Source: Bacteroidota bacterium
GTDB taxonomy: Bacteria > Bacteroidota > Bacteroidia > AKYH767-A > OLB10
Direction: 5' to 3'
Length of the DNA: 61,834 nucleotides
Assembly (NCBI GenBank): GCA_018268195.1
Contig: JAFDWZ010000012.1
Location: 1-61,834, forward strand
Shown: piece by piece, positions 1-7,854 of the stretch
Position numbering within the stretch: the first letter of the stretch is position 1
Layout: each line of letters opens with the position of its first letter
Position numbers and translations under genes: made by a program
Notes under the pieces: model-generated
Told to the model about the DNA's origin: nothing
Databases searched by the model: none
The model's input: the letters and a program-made list of their open reading frames with translations, nothing else

Positions 1-39
1 ATGCCATGCAAGCGCTCTAGCCAACTGAGCTACATCCCC
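1..39 (-). tRNA. tRNA-Ala(GGC), partial (5' part only)
   Basis: Read on the minus strand from 39, the sequence starts GGGGATGTAGCTCAGTTGG, a typical tRNA acceptor strand and D arm. It continues into an anticodon stem CTTGC and loop ATGGCAT, whose central GGC reads alanine GCC codons. The anticodon arm closely resembles that of E. coli tRNA-Ala(GGC) as I remember it. The window edge cuts the gene just after the anticodon loop, so the variable, T arm and 3' acceptor strand are missing. Confidence 0.9.
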
Positions 40-91
40 AAATAATTTAAAAGGCACGCAAAGAAAATAAAAATACCTTTCATCAGAAAAT

Positions 92-120
92 AAAAAAGGT
101 TGCCTTTTCAGACAACCTTT
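92..120 (-). terminator. Intrinsic terminator of the 1,517-residue T9SS gene
   Basis: An 8-bp perfect stem, AAAGGTTG at 95-102 against CAACCTTT at 113-120, encloses a 10-nt loop. On the minus strand the stem runs into a U-rich tract (92-97). It lies about 20 nt past the stop codon at 141, the expected position for rho-independent termination. Confidence 0.85.
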
Positions 121-140
121 CTTATTCTTATTTAAAATGA

Positions 141-3100
141 TTATTTAGCAATAACCATTTTCTTTACTAACTGTCTGTCGTTATGTTTCAGTATATAGAA
201 ATATACTCCACTTGCCAGATCACGTGCATTTACCGTTACGTTGTAAGTGCCGGCATTCAAGGCTGCATCTACAGGTGTCATTAAAAGTTTTCCTGTAACA
301 TCCACAATGGTTAATTGTGTAGCTCCCTGATCAGCAATACTGAATGAAATGGTTGTTTGATCACTGAACGGATTCGGATTATTCTGAATCAAATCGAAGC
401 CATTTGCCAATTCATTTATTCCTGTTGAGCATGTTGTAATCGGTGATTTAACTTCAAAACATACATCGTCAATTGCCCATCCGTCATCGCGAACACTGAA
501 GTCAGAATTAAATCTCCAGCGGAAAATTAATTGTTGTGTTCCTGCTACAGGTATGCATAAATCATGATTCACCTGATACCAACCATTGCTGTTACCTGAC
601 CATCCGGGATGTACAGGAGGTACCGAACCCAAAGCAGTAATGTTGTAAGTGTTCATCCAGCTAGGATCATGGTCGTCACCGAGTGCAGTCCATGTGTTAC
701 CTAAATCGGTTGAGTACTCTACAGTTCCTCCGTCTTCATTTCGCTCAGTCATAAAGCTGTGCCAGAAATTAAGATTATAGGTCAAGCCTCCTGTTACACT
801 AAACACAGGTGAATATAATGCTGATGTATCACGATTAGGATATTGACTTGTAAGGCTGGTGAACCATGCATTTACCGGGCTATGTGCACCACCAAATTTC
901 CCCGAAGTTCCCAAATCCCAACTGGTGTTATTGGTGTAAGACGAAGCGTTTAATGTTACCCAACGATATCCGCTTTCAAAATCATAACATTTTTGTATGG
1001 CATTGGCATTTACAGTTGCAGAATCAAATACCTGTATAACATAACAAACCGTATCGCCAACAGGTTTAAGATCCGCTGACTGATTTGGATAATAAGTTGA
1101 TACACACACATTGTGATAGCCGGGATTAGCCGACCATGCATTGGCAAATGTATAGAACATGGAAGTGCTTGGTGCCAGTGGTGTTCCAGGTACTACGGTA
1201 TCGTTTGAGATGATATTTCCATCAACACGAAGAGTAGCAACTAAACTGGTAACAGCTGAGGTTCCGTCATTGAAAATCTTAGCCTTAAATGGAATGTTCT
1301 GACCCGGTAATATAAATGGAGGACCAGGATTTGCTGTTGATACCTCCAAAGGTGTTACTGTTAATGGAACCGGAACTGTAAGGCAGAAGTTATCTATAGA
1401 GTATCCATTTGTCTGAATCGAGCCATCACTTTGGAATACATATCTAAATTGCACCTGAGGTTGATTATTAAATATACTTCCAAGACGTGTATATGTTCTG
1501 AACCATCCGGCAGGCAATGAACAATTTTGTGTACCTGATGTCCATGCATATTTTTGAGATGAGTTCAGGCTGTTTTCATTATACCAGTTATATTGGTTGT
1601 TAAATACCGTATCGCAAGGGGTTCCAAGGACTGTCCATGGACCATTTCCTATTCGGTATTCCATACGAGTACCATCCCATCCTGATTCAGAAGCAACATT
1701 CTGATAAAATTCTAAACGGGTATCTACTGCATTTGAAAGATCAAATATCGGTGTGTACAATTCAGCATTAGCATTTGGACCATAAGGACCGGTCAGATTA
1801 ATATCCCAGCAATTCACACCACTGTAAGCAGTATTGGTAGTGCCGTAGTTAGGCGTACCCAGTTCCCAGTAGGTGTCAGGAGGGCCAACAGTTTTAGATG
1901 TCCATCCGATATTTCCGTTCTCAAAATCATCACAATACTGATTTGCATAATTTACTACTAATATAGGCACTCCCACAGCAAATCCTGAAAGTGTATCGTT
2001 AGCAGATTCACAATCGCCAGTTAAATTTGTCCATGCGGCTATGGTGTATTGACCACCGGGAGTAGAATAGGTAGTCGGAAGAATTAAAGTAACATTGCCA
2101 TTTGGATTCAAAGTTCCTGTCCATGTATATGGAGGAGTGATTACAGTTCCGTTAATAGAGTAAGAGATGTTTAGGGTAGTAACTGTGTTCGTACCATAAT
2201 TATGGAATGTTACCCTCACAGAGTCTTGTGTTCCTGCAGGAAGTGTATTGCCAAGGAAAGTGTTATACGACCCTACCGATACAATTCCTACATCGTTGGC
2301 ACAAGGTATCAGTACACAGAAATCATCAATTGAAACTCCATCGCCTCCGGCAGAGAATACAGAAGAAGAAAATATGAAGCGGAAACGTATGGTTGTCGGG
2401 TTGGATGATAAAATGTTATTCAAGAAATAGGTTGATTTAACCCATCCTGAAGAGTTGCCATTGAATGCAGGAAGATTGGTATTGTTAAGATTGGCATTAT
2501 TATACCAGTTGGATGAGTTAGGATCGCCCATGCTACCCAAGCGAATCCAGTTGTTTCCATTGATGGTATATTCAACCCAGAAGCCGTCAGTAGTTGCCGT
2601 GTTATTATTACGCCAGAAAGACATCGTAAGGTTACTTGCTGTCAAACCTGTAACATCATAAATTGGGGTAAACAAGGTGTCATTTTCATTTGCAAAATAG
2701 GCTGATGCCAAATTAATATCCCATGCATTTACTCCGGAATGTGCGCCTGATGTTGCACCATAAGCAGGAGTTCCTAATTGCCACTGATTTCCACCTCCGG
2801 TAGGTGTTGAAACCCATCCGTTGTTGCCTGATTCAAAATCATCGCAAGAGCTGAGTGTTAATACAGGAATACCAACACCACTCATGCAGGTTGTATCATT
2901 ATAAGCTAAACCATCATTTGGTAATGAAGTGTATGCACAAAGATTAAATGCACCGGAAGGAATGGTATAGCAAGGTGTGATAGTAAATTGTGTAGATGCA
3001 CCGGGAGCTAAATTACCGGTCCATGTTGCTGTTTGTGTATTTCCCTGACCATCTGTATAAGTTACAGGAGTTGTGGTAATTGGCTGACTACCGAAGTTGG

Positions 3101-4694
3101 TAATGGTAACCTCTACAGGCACACATTGTCCTGCTGGAGCCTGAGTAAGAGGTTGGGATATCAAACTTACCCCGGCATCTTGTGCAGGAGGAACGAAAAT
3201 ACAAAGGTCGTCAATTGCAAATCCAGCGGATTGAACAGAAGCGTCTGACGTAAATACGAAACGTAAAAGGACATTGGCTTGATTGTTGAGCATATTTAAT
3301 TTATGCATTGCTTTGAACCATCCGGATGTGCCTGATATAGCCGTGCTGCTACCGGACCATCCCGGTTTACTGCTGGAGTTGATGTTGCTGGTATTATACC
3401 AGTTGCTTCCTATCGGGAATACATCTCCTACAGCACCTACTATTGTCCAAGTTGTTCCGTTATTTAATGAATAATCCAGCCTTACTCCATCATAATTAGA
3501 TTCTGTATTGGCATTTGCCCAGAATTCAATCTGAGCGTTATAAACTCCAAGAAATGAAAGCGGAGGTGAGGTTAAATAAGCTACGGAATTATCTACATAG
3601 TTTTGATTTAATGCAACCTCCCAAATGTTAGGGCTTGAATGAGCAGATCCAGGCCATGCAACAGGAATGCCAAGCCCCCAATGTGATGATGAAGCATTGC
3701 CTACTGTTTCCGTCCATATATTCTGATTATCGAAATTATCGCAGTAAGGGAAGGTTATACCTTGCGAGGCTACAAAAGTAATACAGGTGCCATTATTCGG
3801 GAATGTTTCAGAGTTAAAACATCCTGAGTTATCTATAGCAGTAATGGTATAGCAAATGGTATCACCATCATTAACAGCAGGTACAGAAACAGAGAAATCG
3901 CCATTGCCCATATCAGTCATAGGGAGATTGAGCGGAGCGCCATTGTTAATAGTGTAATCAAAAGAAGCAACTAAAATTCCGGAGGCATCATTTATTTGAG
4001 CAGTAATGTTAAATGGCCCGAGATTATAAACGGTTCCTTGAGGGTATCCGTTATTGAATGAGATTGTAGGGGGGACTAACTCACAAACAGCAGCCTGAAT
4101 ACAGATATCATCAATAAACCAACCGGGGTATCCACCTGATCCTCCGCCATTAGCATCCGAAAGTTTAAAACGCATACGGAAATCGCTGGCACCGCCCCAT
4201 TGTGATAGGTCAAATCGTGCCAAATGCCACATAGCGTTTGAGGTAACTGTGGTAACATCTCCGGGCAACCAGTCCAATGATGTTGCAGATGAAAAATATC
4301 CCTGTCCGGCAAAAGCCGCATAATCCGTTAGTGTTGCGTCAAATTCAGCCGGGGTTAATGCCGACCAGGTTGCACCACCGTCAATAGATATCTCTACATC
4401 GCCTCTGTCAAAGAAGTCAACGCGGCAGATTTGTCTAAATGTAAGTGTAACAAAGAAATACCCTGAAAGATCTATTGGATCGGTTTCAAGGTAAGATGTA
4501 ACACCATTAAGCACAGAGGCTGAATCGCAACCTGTGCCTGTATATGCTAAACGCGTGTTTTTTACCCAGGCATTAGCCGGGACAGATGTAACCACATCAA
4601 TGGTATCCATGTTTTCCTCGAAATAACAATTGGATTGCGAAAATCCCCATAACGTTGTTAAGCCGAGACAAAGTGTAGTAAACAGTTTTTTCAT
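141..4694 (-). CDS. Large modular secreted protein with T9SS type A sorting domain (1,517 aa)
   Basis: The protein starts with a signal peptide (MKKLFTTLCLGLTTLWGFSQ). The mature part has five related jelly-roll-like modules of roughly 170-200 residues, of the choice-of-anchor J/MAM-like kind. Four of them open with a C-[DE]-x-F-[ED] motif, followed by W-x-[LV]-G-[TI] and an AHSGVNAWDINL-like motif. An Ig-like segment follows module 1, and CARDB-like linker domains lie between most of the later modules. The last ~85 residues form a T9SS C-terminal domain: NNPNPFSDQTTISFSI, then a GxYxxxVxARDLASGVYFY core and a basic KKMVIAK end. The family role is substrate binding or adhesion at the cell surface, after export through the outer membrane. 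No catalytic motif is visible. It appears to be a single-gene transcript with its own promoter and terminator. Confidence 0.85.
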   Translation of the reverse strand: MKKLFTTLCLGLTTLWGFSQSNCYFEENMDTIDVVTSVPANAWVKNTRLAYTGTGCDSASVLNGVTSYLETDPIDLSGYFFVTLTFRQICRVDFFDRGDVEISIDGGATWSALTPAEFDATLTDYAAFAGQGYFSSATSLDWLPGDVTTVTSNAMWHLARFDLSQWGGASDFRMRFKLSDANGGGSGGYPGWFIDDICIQAAVCELVPPTISFNNGYPQGTVYNLGPFNITAQINDASGILVASFDYTINNGAPLNLPMTDMGNGDFSVSVPAVNDGDTICYTITAIDNSGCFNSETFPNNGTCITFVASQGITFPYCDNFDNQNIWTETVGNASSSHWGLGIPVAWPGSAHSSPNIWEVALNQNYVDNSVAYLTSPPLSFLGVYNAQIEFWANANTESNYDGVRLDYSLNNGTTWTIVGAVGDVFPIGSNWYNTSNINSSSKPGWSGSSTAISGTSGWFKAMHKLNMLNNQANVLLRFVFTSDASVQSAGFAIDDLCIFVPPAQDAGVSLISQPLTQAPAGQCVPVEVTITNFGSQPITTTPVTYTDGQGNTQTATWTGNLAPGASTQFTITPCYTIPSGAFNLCAYTSLPNDGLAYNDTTCMSGVGIPVLTLSSCDDFESGNNGWVSTPTGGGNQWQLGTPAYGATSGAHSGVNAWDINLASAYFANENDTLFTPIYDVTGLTASNLTMSFWRNNNTATTDGFWVEYTINGNNWIRLGSMGDPNSSNWYNNANLNNTNLPAFNGNSSGWVKSTYFLNNILSSNPTTIRFRFIFSSSVFSAGGDGVSIDDFCVLIPCANDVGIVSVGSYNTFLGNTLPAGTQDSVRVTFHNYGTNTVTTLNISYSINGTVITPPYTWTGTLNPNGNVTLILPTTYSTPGGQYTIAAWTNLTGDCESANDTLSGFAVGVPILVVNYANQYCDDFENGNIGWTSKTVGPPDTYWELGTPNYGTTNTAYSGVNCWDINLTGPYGPNANAELYTPIFDLSNAVDTRLEFYQNVASESGWDGTRMEYRIGNGPWTVLGTPCDTVFNNQYNWYNENSLNSSQKYAWTSGTQNCSLPAGWFRTYTRLGSIFNNQPQVQFRYVFQSDGSIQTNGYSIDNFCLTVPVPLTVTPLEVSTANPGPPFILPGQNIPFKAKIFNDGTSAVTSLVATLRVDGNIISNDTVVPGTPLAPSTSMFYTFANAWSANPGYHNVCVSTYYPNQSADLKPVGDTVCYVIQVFDSATVNANAIQKCYDFESGYRWVTLNASSYTNNTSWDLGTSGKFGGAHSPVNAWFTSLTSQYPNRDTSALYSPVFSVTGGLTYNLNFWHSFMTERNEDGGTVEYSTDLGNTWTALGDDHDPSWMNTYNITALGSVPPVHPGWSGNSNGWYQVNHDLCIPVAGTQQLIFRWRFNSDFSVRDDGWAIDDVCFEVKSPITTCSTGINELANGFDLIQNNPNPFSDQTTISFSIADQGATQLTIVDVTGKLLMTPVDAALNAGTYNVTVNARDLASGVYFYILKHNDRQLVKKMVIAK

Positions 4695-4740
4695 TACTTT
4701 GATTTTTAGCGACTATATTAAATATGATTTTTAAGAATTT

Positions 4741-4768
4741 CAAAAGTAGATATTTATTAAATATTCAA
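4741..4768 (-). promoter_or_regulatory. Bacteroidota-type promoter for the large T9SS gene
   Basis: On the minus strand TTG (4768-4766) is followed after 17 nt by TACTTTTG (4748-4741). This matches the Bacteroidota sigma-ABfr consensus TTTG...TAnnTTTG. It predicts a leader of about 40 nt before the ATG at 4694. Confidence 0.6.
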
Positions 4769-5013
4769 GGATGGTTTTAATAAAAAAATAAAAAATTTTG
4801 TCGTTTGGCCTAAAATGTTTTTCTTTACAACCAATATAGTAAGAAATCTATCAGGTAATGTTACAAAGTAACAAAGACTTTGCTTCAAGAGATTACAGTT
4901 TCCGTCAGGAAATAGGTACTGTTATTATACTGCTCCTGTTTTTCATTTACTTTTTTCTCACACAGTATAATTTTTAACTTTTTCCCTTCTTATCAATAAT
5001 TTTCCCGGTTTTA
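4769..5013. other. Intergenic stretch between divergent genes, no gene seen
   Basis: The 371-base gap between two divergent starts holds only the two promoter candidates at its ends. The AT-rich middle has no convincing reading frame with a family match, no tRNA fold, and no strong hairpin with a U tract. I see nothing further in it. Confidence 0.5.
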
Positions 5014-5048
5014 TTTGGGTTATCATTGTATTAATAATACTAATTTTG
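5014..5048 (+). promoter_or_regulatory. Candidate promoter of sucC
   Basis: TTTG at 5014-5017 and TAATTTTG at 5041-5048 match the Bacteroidota -33/-7 pattern with a 23-nt spacer, at the long end of the accepted range. The predicted transcript start leaves a leader of only about 10 nt before the ATG at 5066, so this is a moderate call. Confidence 0.45.
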
Positions 5049-5065
5049 TCAAAATTTTTCTCTTT

Positions 5066-6259
5066 ATGAATATTCACGAATATCAGGGTAAGTCCATACT
5101 CAAATCTTTTGGTGTGGCTGTTCAGGAAGGTATTGTTGCCGATACTCCTGCCGAGGCTGTGGAAGCAGCTAAAGAACTTCAAAAACAAACCGGAACTAAT
5201 TTTTGGGTGGTGAAGGCGCAGATACATGCAGGTGGTCGCGGAAAAGGTGGTGGTGTTAAACTGGCTAAATCATTAGATGAAGTAAATGAAAAAGCTTCTG
5301 CTATTATAGGAATGCAATTGGTTACCCCGCAAACAGGCCCTCAGGGTAAGAAGGTAAATAAAGTTCTTATTGCTCAGGATGTGTACTATCCGGGACCTTC
5401 CAAAACTTCAGAATTTTATATGAGCGTATTGCTCAACCGTGGAGCAGGTCGCAACATCATTATGTACTCCACTGAAGGCGGAATGGATATTGAAGAAGTG
5501 GCAGCAAAAACTCCTGATAAAATTTTCAAAGAAGAAGTAGATCCTAAAGTGGGATTACAGGCTTTTCAGGCTCGAAAAATTGCTTTTAACCTGGGTTTAA
5601 GCGGTACTGCATTTAAGGAAATGACAAAATTTGTTTCTGCATTATATCGTGCTTACACCAGTTGCGATGCTTCATTGTTTGAAATAAATCCCGTACTTAA
5701 AACTTCTGACGATAAAATTATTGCTGTTGATGCCAAGGTAAACCTGGATGAGAACGCATTGTTCCGTCATCCTGATTATGAAGCCATGCGCGATAAATCA
5801 GAAGAAGATCCCACTGAAGTGGAAGCATCAGAACATGACCTCAACTATGTGAAACTGGATGGTAATGTAGGTTGTATGGTAAATGGTGCCGGTCTTGCCA
5901 TGGCCACTATGGATATTATAAAACTCTCAGGTGGCGAACCTGCCAACTTCCTTGACGTGGGAGGTACGGCCAATGCTGCACGTGTGGAACAAGCCTTCCG
6001 TATTATTCTCAAAGACCCTCATGTAAAAGCTATTCTTGTAAATATTTTTGGTGGTATTGTGCGTTGCGACCGTGTGGCGCAAGGAATTGTGGATGCCTAT
6101 AACAACATCGGAAAAATTCCCGTTCCAATTATTGTTCGCTTGCAGGGCACCAATGCCGAAGAAGCTAAAAACATCATTGACAAGTCGGGCTTGAAAGTGT
6201 TTTCTGCTATTCAGTTGAAAGAAGCAGCAGCATTGGTAAAGGAAAAAATTGCATCATGA
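5066..6259 (+). CDS. sucC: Succinate-CoA ligase (ADP-forming) subunit beta
   Basis: SucC is the nucleotide-binding beta subunit of succinyl-CoA synthetase, which interconverts succinyl-CoA and succinate with substrate-level ATP/GTP formation in the TCA cycle. The 397-residue protein has the family's normal length and begins MNIHEYQGKSILKSFGV. An ATP-grasp fold is shown by the glycine-rich GGRGKGGGVKLA segment. The C-terminal CoA-ligase part carries GNVGCMVNGAGLAMATMD and NIFGGIVRCDRVA. I chose the ATG at 5066 because the upstream in-frame extension does not resemble the family. The alpha subunit gene sucD is not adjacent. The stop overlaps the next gene's start by ATGA, implying translational coupling. 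Confidence 0.96.
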   Translation: MNIHEYQGKSILKSFGVAVQEGIVADTPAEAVEAAKELQKQTGTNFWVVKAQIHAGGRGKGGGVKLAKSLDEVNEKASAIIGMQLVTPQTGPQGKKVNKVLIAQDVYYPGPSKTSEFYMSVLLNRGAGRNIIMYSTEGGMDIEEVAAKTPDKIFKEEVDPKVGLQAFQARKIAFNLGLSGTAFKEMTKFVSALYRAYTSCDASLFEINPVLKTSDDKIIAVDAKVNLDENALFRHPDYEAMRDKSEEDPTEVEASEHDLNYVKLDGNVGCMVNGAGLAMATMDIIKLSGGEPANFLDVGGTANAARVEQAFRIILKDPHVKAILVNIFGGIVRCDRVAQGIVDAYNNIGKIPVPIIVRLQGTNAEEAKNIIDKSGLKVFSAIQLKEAAALVKEKIAS

Positions 6260-7167
6260 TAAAAGCACTGGGAACAAAACTTAATTTTCTTGGTATTCCG
6301 GAGGAGGAATATTTTTCTTACGACCAATCACGTTATGTCATTCAGCAAGTTCCTTATGAATACACCAGTTCTTATTTAGCAGGTTCCGATAAAGGTCCGG
6401 CTGCTATTGTCAGAGCTTCGCAATATGTGGAACTTTATGATGAGGAACTCGATATGGAAACATATCGCAAAGCAGGAATTGCAACACTGAAAGCTTTGGA
6501 TTTTAAATTGAAGTACGACAAGAAAGCTGTTGACTATATCGAAAAACAAACTTCGCAGTTGTTACGTGATAAAAAGTTTGTGGTTTCTTTAGGTGCCGAA
6601 CACACCGTTACCCTTGGATTTGTTAAAGCGCATCAGAAATTTTACAAAAACTTTTCTGTATTGCAGATAGATGCGCATAGCGATTTACGTGAAGCATATC
6701 ACAATAATCCATACTCGCATGCAAGCGTAATGAAACGCATTTATGATTTGGGTATTCCGTTGGTGCAGGTGGGTATCAGAGCTCAATGTATAGAGGAAGC
6801 CCAGCTTATTAAGAAATCAAAATCCATACATACTTATTATGCTCATCAGATAAGAAACGACCATAAGTGGGATGATAAAGTGGTTGCTGATTTGTCCGAC
6901 AATGTGTATATTACAATTGATGCTGATGGTTTCGATCCTTCCATTATGCCTGCTGTTGGTACGGCAGAACCCAATGGCCTTTTCTGGAACGAAACACTTA
7001 ATTTGCTTAAAAAGGTAGCATCTAAGAAAAACATTATCGGTTTTGATATTGTGGAATGTGCACCTGCCAAAGGCAGCATTCTTTCAGAGTTTACTCTGGC
7101 AAAACTTGCATACAGACTTATCGGTTATATTGAACTTTATAAATCGAAGAAGAAGAAGGCAGGATAA
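6256..7167 (+). CDS. Arginase/agmatinase/formimidoylglutamase family hydrolase
   Basis: This 303-residue ureohydrolase-family enzyme is a binuclear Mn enzyme that cleaves a guanidino or formimino group. Metal-ligand motifs are all visible: GAEH (His116), DAHSD (Asp139, His141, Asp143) and IDADGFDP (Asp222, Asp224). Size and motifs fit agmatinase (SpeB: agmatine to putrescine and urea) best, but arginase or formimidoylglutamase cannot be excluded from motifs alone. The start codon overlaps the sucC stop by 4 nt, so the two are probably co-translated. That pairing with a TCA enzyme has no obvious biochemical logic beyond central nitrogen and carbon metabolism. Confidence 0.85.
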   Translation: MIKALGTKLNFLGIPEEEYFSYDQSRYVIQQVPYEYTSSYLAGSDKGPAAIVRASQYVELYDEELDMETYRKAGIATLKALDFKLKYDKKAVDYIEKQTSQLLRDKKFVVSLGAEHTVTLGFVKAHQKFYKNFSVLQIDAHSDLREAYHNNPYSHASVMKRIYDLGIPLVQVGIRAQCIEEAQLIKKSKSIHTYYAHQIRNDHKWDDKVVADLSDNVYITIDADGFDPSIMPAVGTAEPNGLFWNETLNLLKKVASKKNIIGFDIVECAPAKGSILSEFTLAKLAYRLIGYIELYKSKKKKAG

Positions 7168-7185
7168 CCATTAACCTTAAATATA

Positions 7186-7839
7186 ATGGAGAACTTTAAA
7201 ATTTCAAATAAGGGTTCTGCAACGTTATTTAAGAACTCCTTTTTAGAAAAACTCACACGCACTAATTTTATAGTGCCTGTTTTGCTCTATTCAATCATAG
7301 GTATTGTAGTATTTATTTACTCGGCACGCACATTCTCTATGTCAATTTACCAACTGCTATTATTATTTTTTGCAGGGTGGTTAGTGTTTACATTGTTTGA
7401 ATATCTGATTCATCGTTTTCTTTTTCATTTTCATGCCGATACTGAAAAGCAAAAAGAATTGCAGTATAAAATTCATGGTGTGCATCATCATTTTCCAAAA
7501 GACAAAGACCGTTTGGCCATGCCTGTGGTGTTGTCGTTGTTGCTTGCTGCAATATTCTTTTTTCTTTTCATGATTTTACCAGGGAAAAGCGGTTACCCGT
7601 TTTTTGCAGGATTCATTTCTGGATATGCGGCATACCTCTTTATTCATTATGCCGTGCATCGTTACAGACAACCTCATAACATGCTCAACATTTTATGGAA
7701 GCATCACAGTCTGCATCATTACAAATCTGAAAACACAGCTTTTGGTGTTTCAAACCCACTGTGGGATTATATCTTTGGAACACTTCCCGAAAAAAAGTCA
7801 ATAAAAAAGGAAGACCGTGAACGTCTTCCTGATGAATAA
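7186..7839 (+). CDS. Sterol desaturase/fatty acid 2-hydroxylase family membrane protein
   Basis: This 217-residue membrane di-iron oxygenase has about four hydrophobic segments. It has the full histidine signature: H76-RFLF-H81, HGVHHH (97-102), H154-YAV-H158 and HHSLHH (173-178). The spacing matches the FA2H/Scs7 branch, which hydroxylates the C2 of fatty acyl chains, often those of sphingolipids. Since many Bacteroidota make sphingolipids or sulfonolipids with hydroxy acyl chains, a lipid 2-hydroxylase role is a reasonable inference. It follows the ureohydrolase gene by 18 nt in the same direction. Its last ~10 codons also form the terminator stem of the convergent rho gene. Confidence 0.85.
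   Translation: MENFKISNKGSATLFKNSFLEKLTRTNFIVPVLLYSIIGIVVFIYSARTFSMSIYQLLLLFFAGWLVFTLFEYLIHRFLFHFHADTEKQKELQYKIHGVHHHFPKDKDRLAMPVVLSLLLAAIFFFLFMILPGKSGYPFFAGFISGYAAYLFIHYAVHRYRQPHNMLNILWKHHSLHHYKSENTAFGVSNPLWDYIFGTLPEKKSIKKEDRERLPDE
7802..7830 (-). terminator. Intrinsic terminator of rho, inside the convergent coding region
   Basis: A perfect 8-bp stem, AGGAAGAC at 7808-7815 against GTCTTCCT at 7823-7830, has a 7-nt loop. On the minus strand it is followed directly by a run of six U (7807-7802). It begins 25 nt past the rho stop codon. The same bases encode the end of the fatty acid hydroxylase on the plus strand. Confidence 0.75.
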
Positions 7840-7854
7840 TAATTTATAAGCAGA

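Noticed and set aside
5015..5065. Upstream in-frame extension of sucC
   Set aside because: The extension does not resemble the family, while the ATG at 5066 begins with the conserved NIHEYQGK start. The extension also overlaps the promoter candidate.
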